64,000 nucleotides of DNA from an uncultured Ectothiorhodospiraceae bacterium (GTDB lineage Bacteria; Pseudomonadota; Gammaproteobacteria; UBA6429; Thiohalophilaceae): positions 1 to 64,000 of the forward strand of contig CAMYMU010000039.1 in the NCBI GenBank assembly GCA_947259575.1. The letters are read 5' to 3'. Each line of letters opens with the position of its first letter. Within the stretch, counting starts at the first letter, position 1. The notes beneath the pieces were generated by a model. It did not search any database. It saw only the letters and a program-made list of their open reading frames with translations, and had not been told where the DNA came from. Of the stretch, positions 62,946 through 64,000 are shown piece after piece. The position numbers and the translations under genes were made by a program.

Positions 62946-63497
62946 GTGATCATCACTAATAACTCCTCTATAACTGCCTATATGAATACTATGAATTGCG
63001 CGCCAAAAAAATATATTGGGTTGAAGCAGACGAAAGGCATCACCCTGATCGAGCTGATTATAACCATGGCCATGGTTGCCATTCTTATTGGATATGGACT
63101 GCCAAGATTAACGGGCTCATCGCAGAACAGCCGGCTCACCGCCGCGATTAATTCTCTCTCCGGTGATTTTGCTTTTGCTAGAAGTGAGGCAGTGACCCGA
63201 GCTGTTACCGTACGGGTTGTATCAAATGCTGGCAACGACTGGTCCAATGGCTGGATTGTGGAAACCGTGCCCGCCGTTGGCCTACCCGTCACTATCCGCA
63301 CGACACCTGGGATGGCAACCAATCTCCTACTCACCGGGGATGCAGGAAACCTCACTTATAATAGCGACGGCACTCAGACTGCTGGTCTGCTCACTTTTAC
63401 GGCCTGTAAAACGGGCGATGTAACGCCTCATGGTCGCGAGTTGCGCGTCATCGCTACCGGCAGAGTTAAATTAGTAACCGGCGCGGGCTGTCCTTAA
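62946..63497 (+). CDS. fimT: Type IV minor pilin, FimT/FimU (GspH) family
   Basis: 183 residues if the GTG at 62946 is used; ATGs at 62982 and 62991 are alternatives without better ribosome sites. The class III prepilin signal TKGITLIELIITMAMVAIL with Glu at +5 is followed by FAFARSEAVTRAVTVRV typical of GspH/FimT, and a C-terminal Cys pair (TACKTGD...GAGCP). PilD cleaves before the Ile/Thr of the helix. It primes or caps the pilus. pilV follows 13 bp later. Confidence 0.9.
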   Translation: MIITNNSSITAYMNTMNCAPKKYIGLKQTKGITLIELIITMAMVAILIGYGLPRLTGSSQNSRLTAAINSLSGDFAFARSEAVTRAVTVRVVSNAGNDWSNGWIVETVPAVGLPVTIRTTPGMATNLLLTGDAGNLTYNSDGTQTAGLLTFTACKTGDVTPHGRELRVIATGRVKLVTGAGCP

Positions 63498-63510
63498 CAC
63501 CAAACCAATT

Positions 63511-63999
63511 ATGAAGACACTGACTATGCAACCTTTAAAAAAACAAGCTGCTTTTACCTTACTGGAAGTCATGATCGCCCTGGTTATTTTTTCTATCGGC
63601 TTGCTTGGTCTGGCCGGTCTCCAGTCCGCAGGCATTCGTAACAACCAGGTTTCATATGCACGTACGATTGCGCAACAACTTGCCTATGACATGTCAGATC
63701 GCATCCGTAATAATCCCGGTGTGAACTATGCCGCCGTCGCAGGTGCCGCAAATGACTGCATTAATGGAACCTGTAATAGTGCAGCACTGGCCGCCTTTGA
63801 TGTCTTTGAGTGGAATTCCGCGATCACGGCACCGAATGGACCGCTTCGAAATGCGGCGGGCTTTATAACTAACAACGGCGCAAATGGATTTACCATTTCC
63901 ATTGGCTGGGATGAAAATGGAATCGGCGCCGTCGCAACCGGTTGCAATCCAGCCGCGCCCGCCGGCATCGTCTGTGTATCGGTTGATACTATTCCATGA
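63511..63999 (+). CDS. pilV: Type IV pilus minor pilin PilV
   Basis: 162 residues, complete: the frame ends with TGA at 63997-63999 at the window edge. The prepilin motif is AAFTLLEVMIALVIFSIGLLGLAGLQ, with the PilV-like continuation NNQVSYARTIAQQLAYDMSDRIRNNP and a Cys-containing C-terminal domain. A second ATG (63526) is an alternative start. It is part of the minor-pilin (fimU-pilVWX-Y1-E) operon whose rest lies beyond the window. Confidence 0.92.
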   Translation: MKTLTMQPLKKQAAFTLLEVMIALVIFSIGLLGLAGLQSAGIRNNQVSYARTIAQQLAYDMSDRIRNNPGVNYAAVAGAANDCINGTCNSAALAAFDVFEWNSAITAPNGPLRNAAGFITNNGANGFTISIGWDENGIGAVATGCNPAAPAGIVCVSVDTIP

Positions 64000-64000
64000 A

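Overview
The window looks like chromosomal DNA of a free-living, probably marine or halophilic gammaproteobacterium of moderate GC content. Supporting genes are an outer-membrane porin, Slp lipoproteins, AmpD/AmpE, Dam, RppH-PtsP, the proteobacterial 'dedicated sortase' (Pds) set and BtuB/TonB. I cannot assign a genus. No transposase, prophage, plasmid replication gene or CRISPR array was seen.

Left part (0-12 kb): a classical phosphate-starvation locus on the minus strand, read phoB-phoR-pstS-pstC-pstA-pstB-phoU. A Gram-negative porin and a solitary plus-strand FbpC-type iron ABC ATPase with a Fur-box-like site lie beyond it. PhoB-type 11-bp direct repeats (Pho boxes) are readable upstream of phoB, pstS, pstC and the porin.

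From about 12.8 to 24.7 kb there is an apparent extension of this regulon into membrane-lipid remodelling. It holds a PSD-family decarboxylase, an Mpo1/DUF962-like membrane protein, a membrane-anchored class III aminotransferase with its own Pho box, an ArsJ-type arsenical exporter, and then UDP-glucose dehydrogenase, PlcP-type phospholipase C and Agt-type glycolipid glycosyltransferase behind a tandem Pho box. A second diacylglycerol-type glycosyltransferase with a PAP2 phosphatase lies on the opposite strand. Together these can replace phospholipids by glyco- or glucuronosyl-diacylglycerols when phosphate is scarce and release phosphate from the lipids.

24.8-36.4 kb is mostly housekeeping: argE, two slp lipoproteins, argA, dam, a YdjM-like membrane protein, a degenerate receiver protein, a PilB/GspE ATPase, ptsP and rppH. 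Between slp and argA sits a roughly 0.5-kb hairpin-rich non-coding repeat. A diverged inverted copy lies 31 kb away at about 58.2-58.7 kb.

36.5-58.2 kb is a vitamin B12 uptake and salvage region: btuC-btuD, a cobalamin riboswitch, btuB, tonB, a PduO-type adenosyltransferase, and on the minus strand ampD-ampE-cobU-cobT-cobC-cobS-btuF. It is interrupted at 44.3-50.3 kb by a Pds sortase system: sortase, target, small protein, PdsR, PdsS and PdsO. The target protein lacks the von Willebrand domain usual in its family. A 116-bp palindromic element lies between pdsO and btuF. An alanine/sodium symporter and nadC follow.

Right end (58.8-64 kb): a large PilZ-like protein, tRNA-Thr(CGT) with a duplicated 3' end, a Fur-family regulator without CxxC motifs, thiO, and the start of a minor-pilin operon (fimT/fimU-like, pilV) preceded by a perfect CRP/Vfr-type palindrome.
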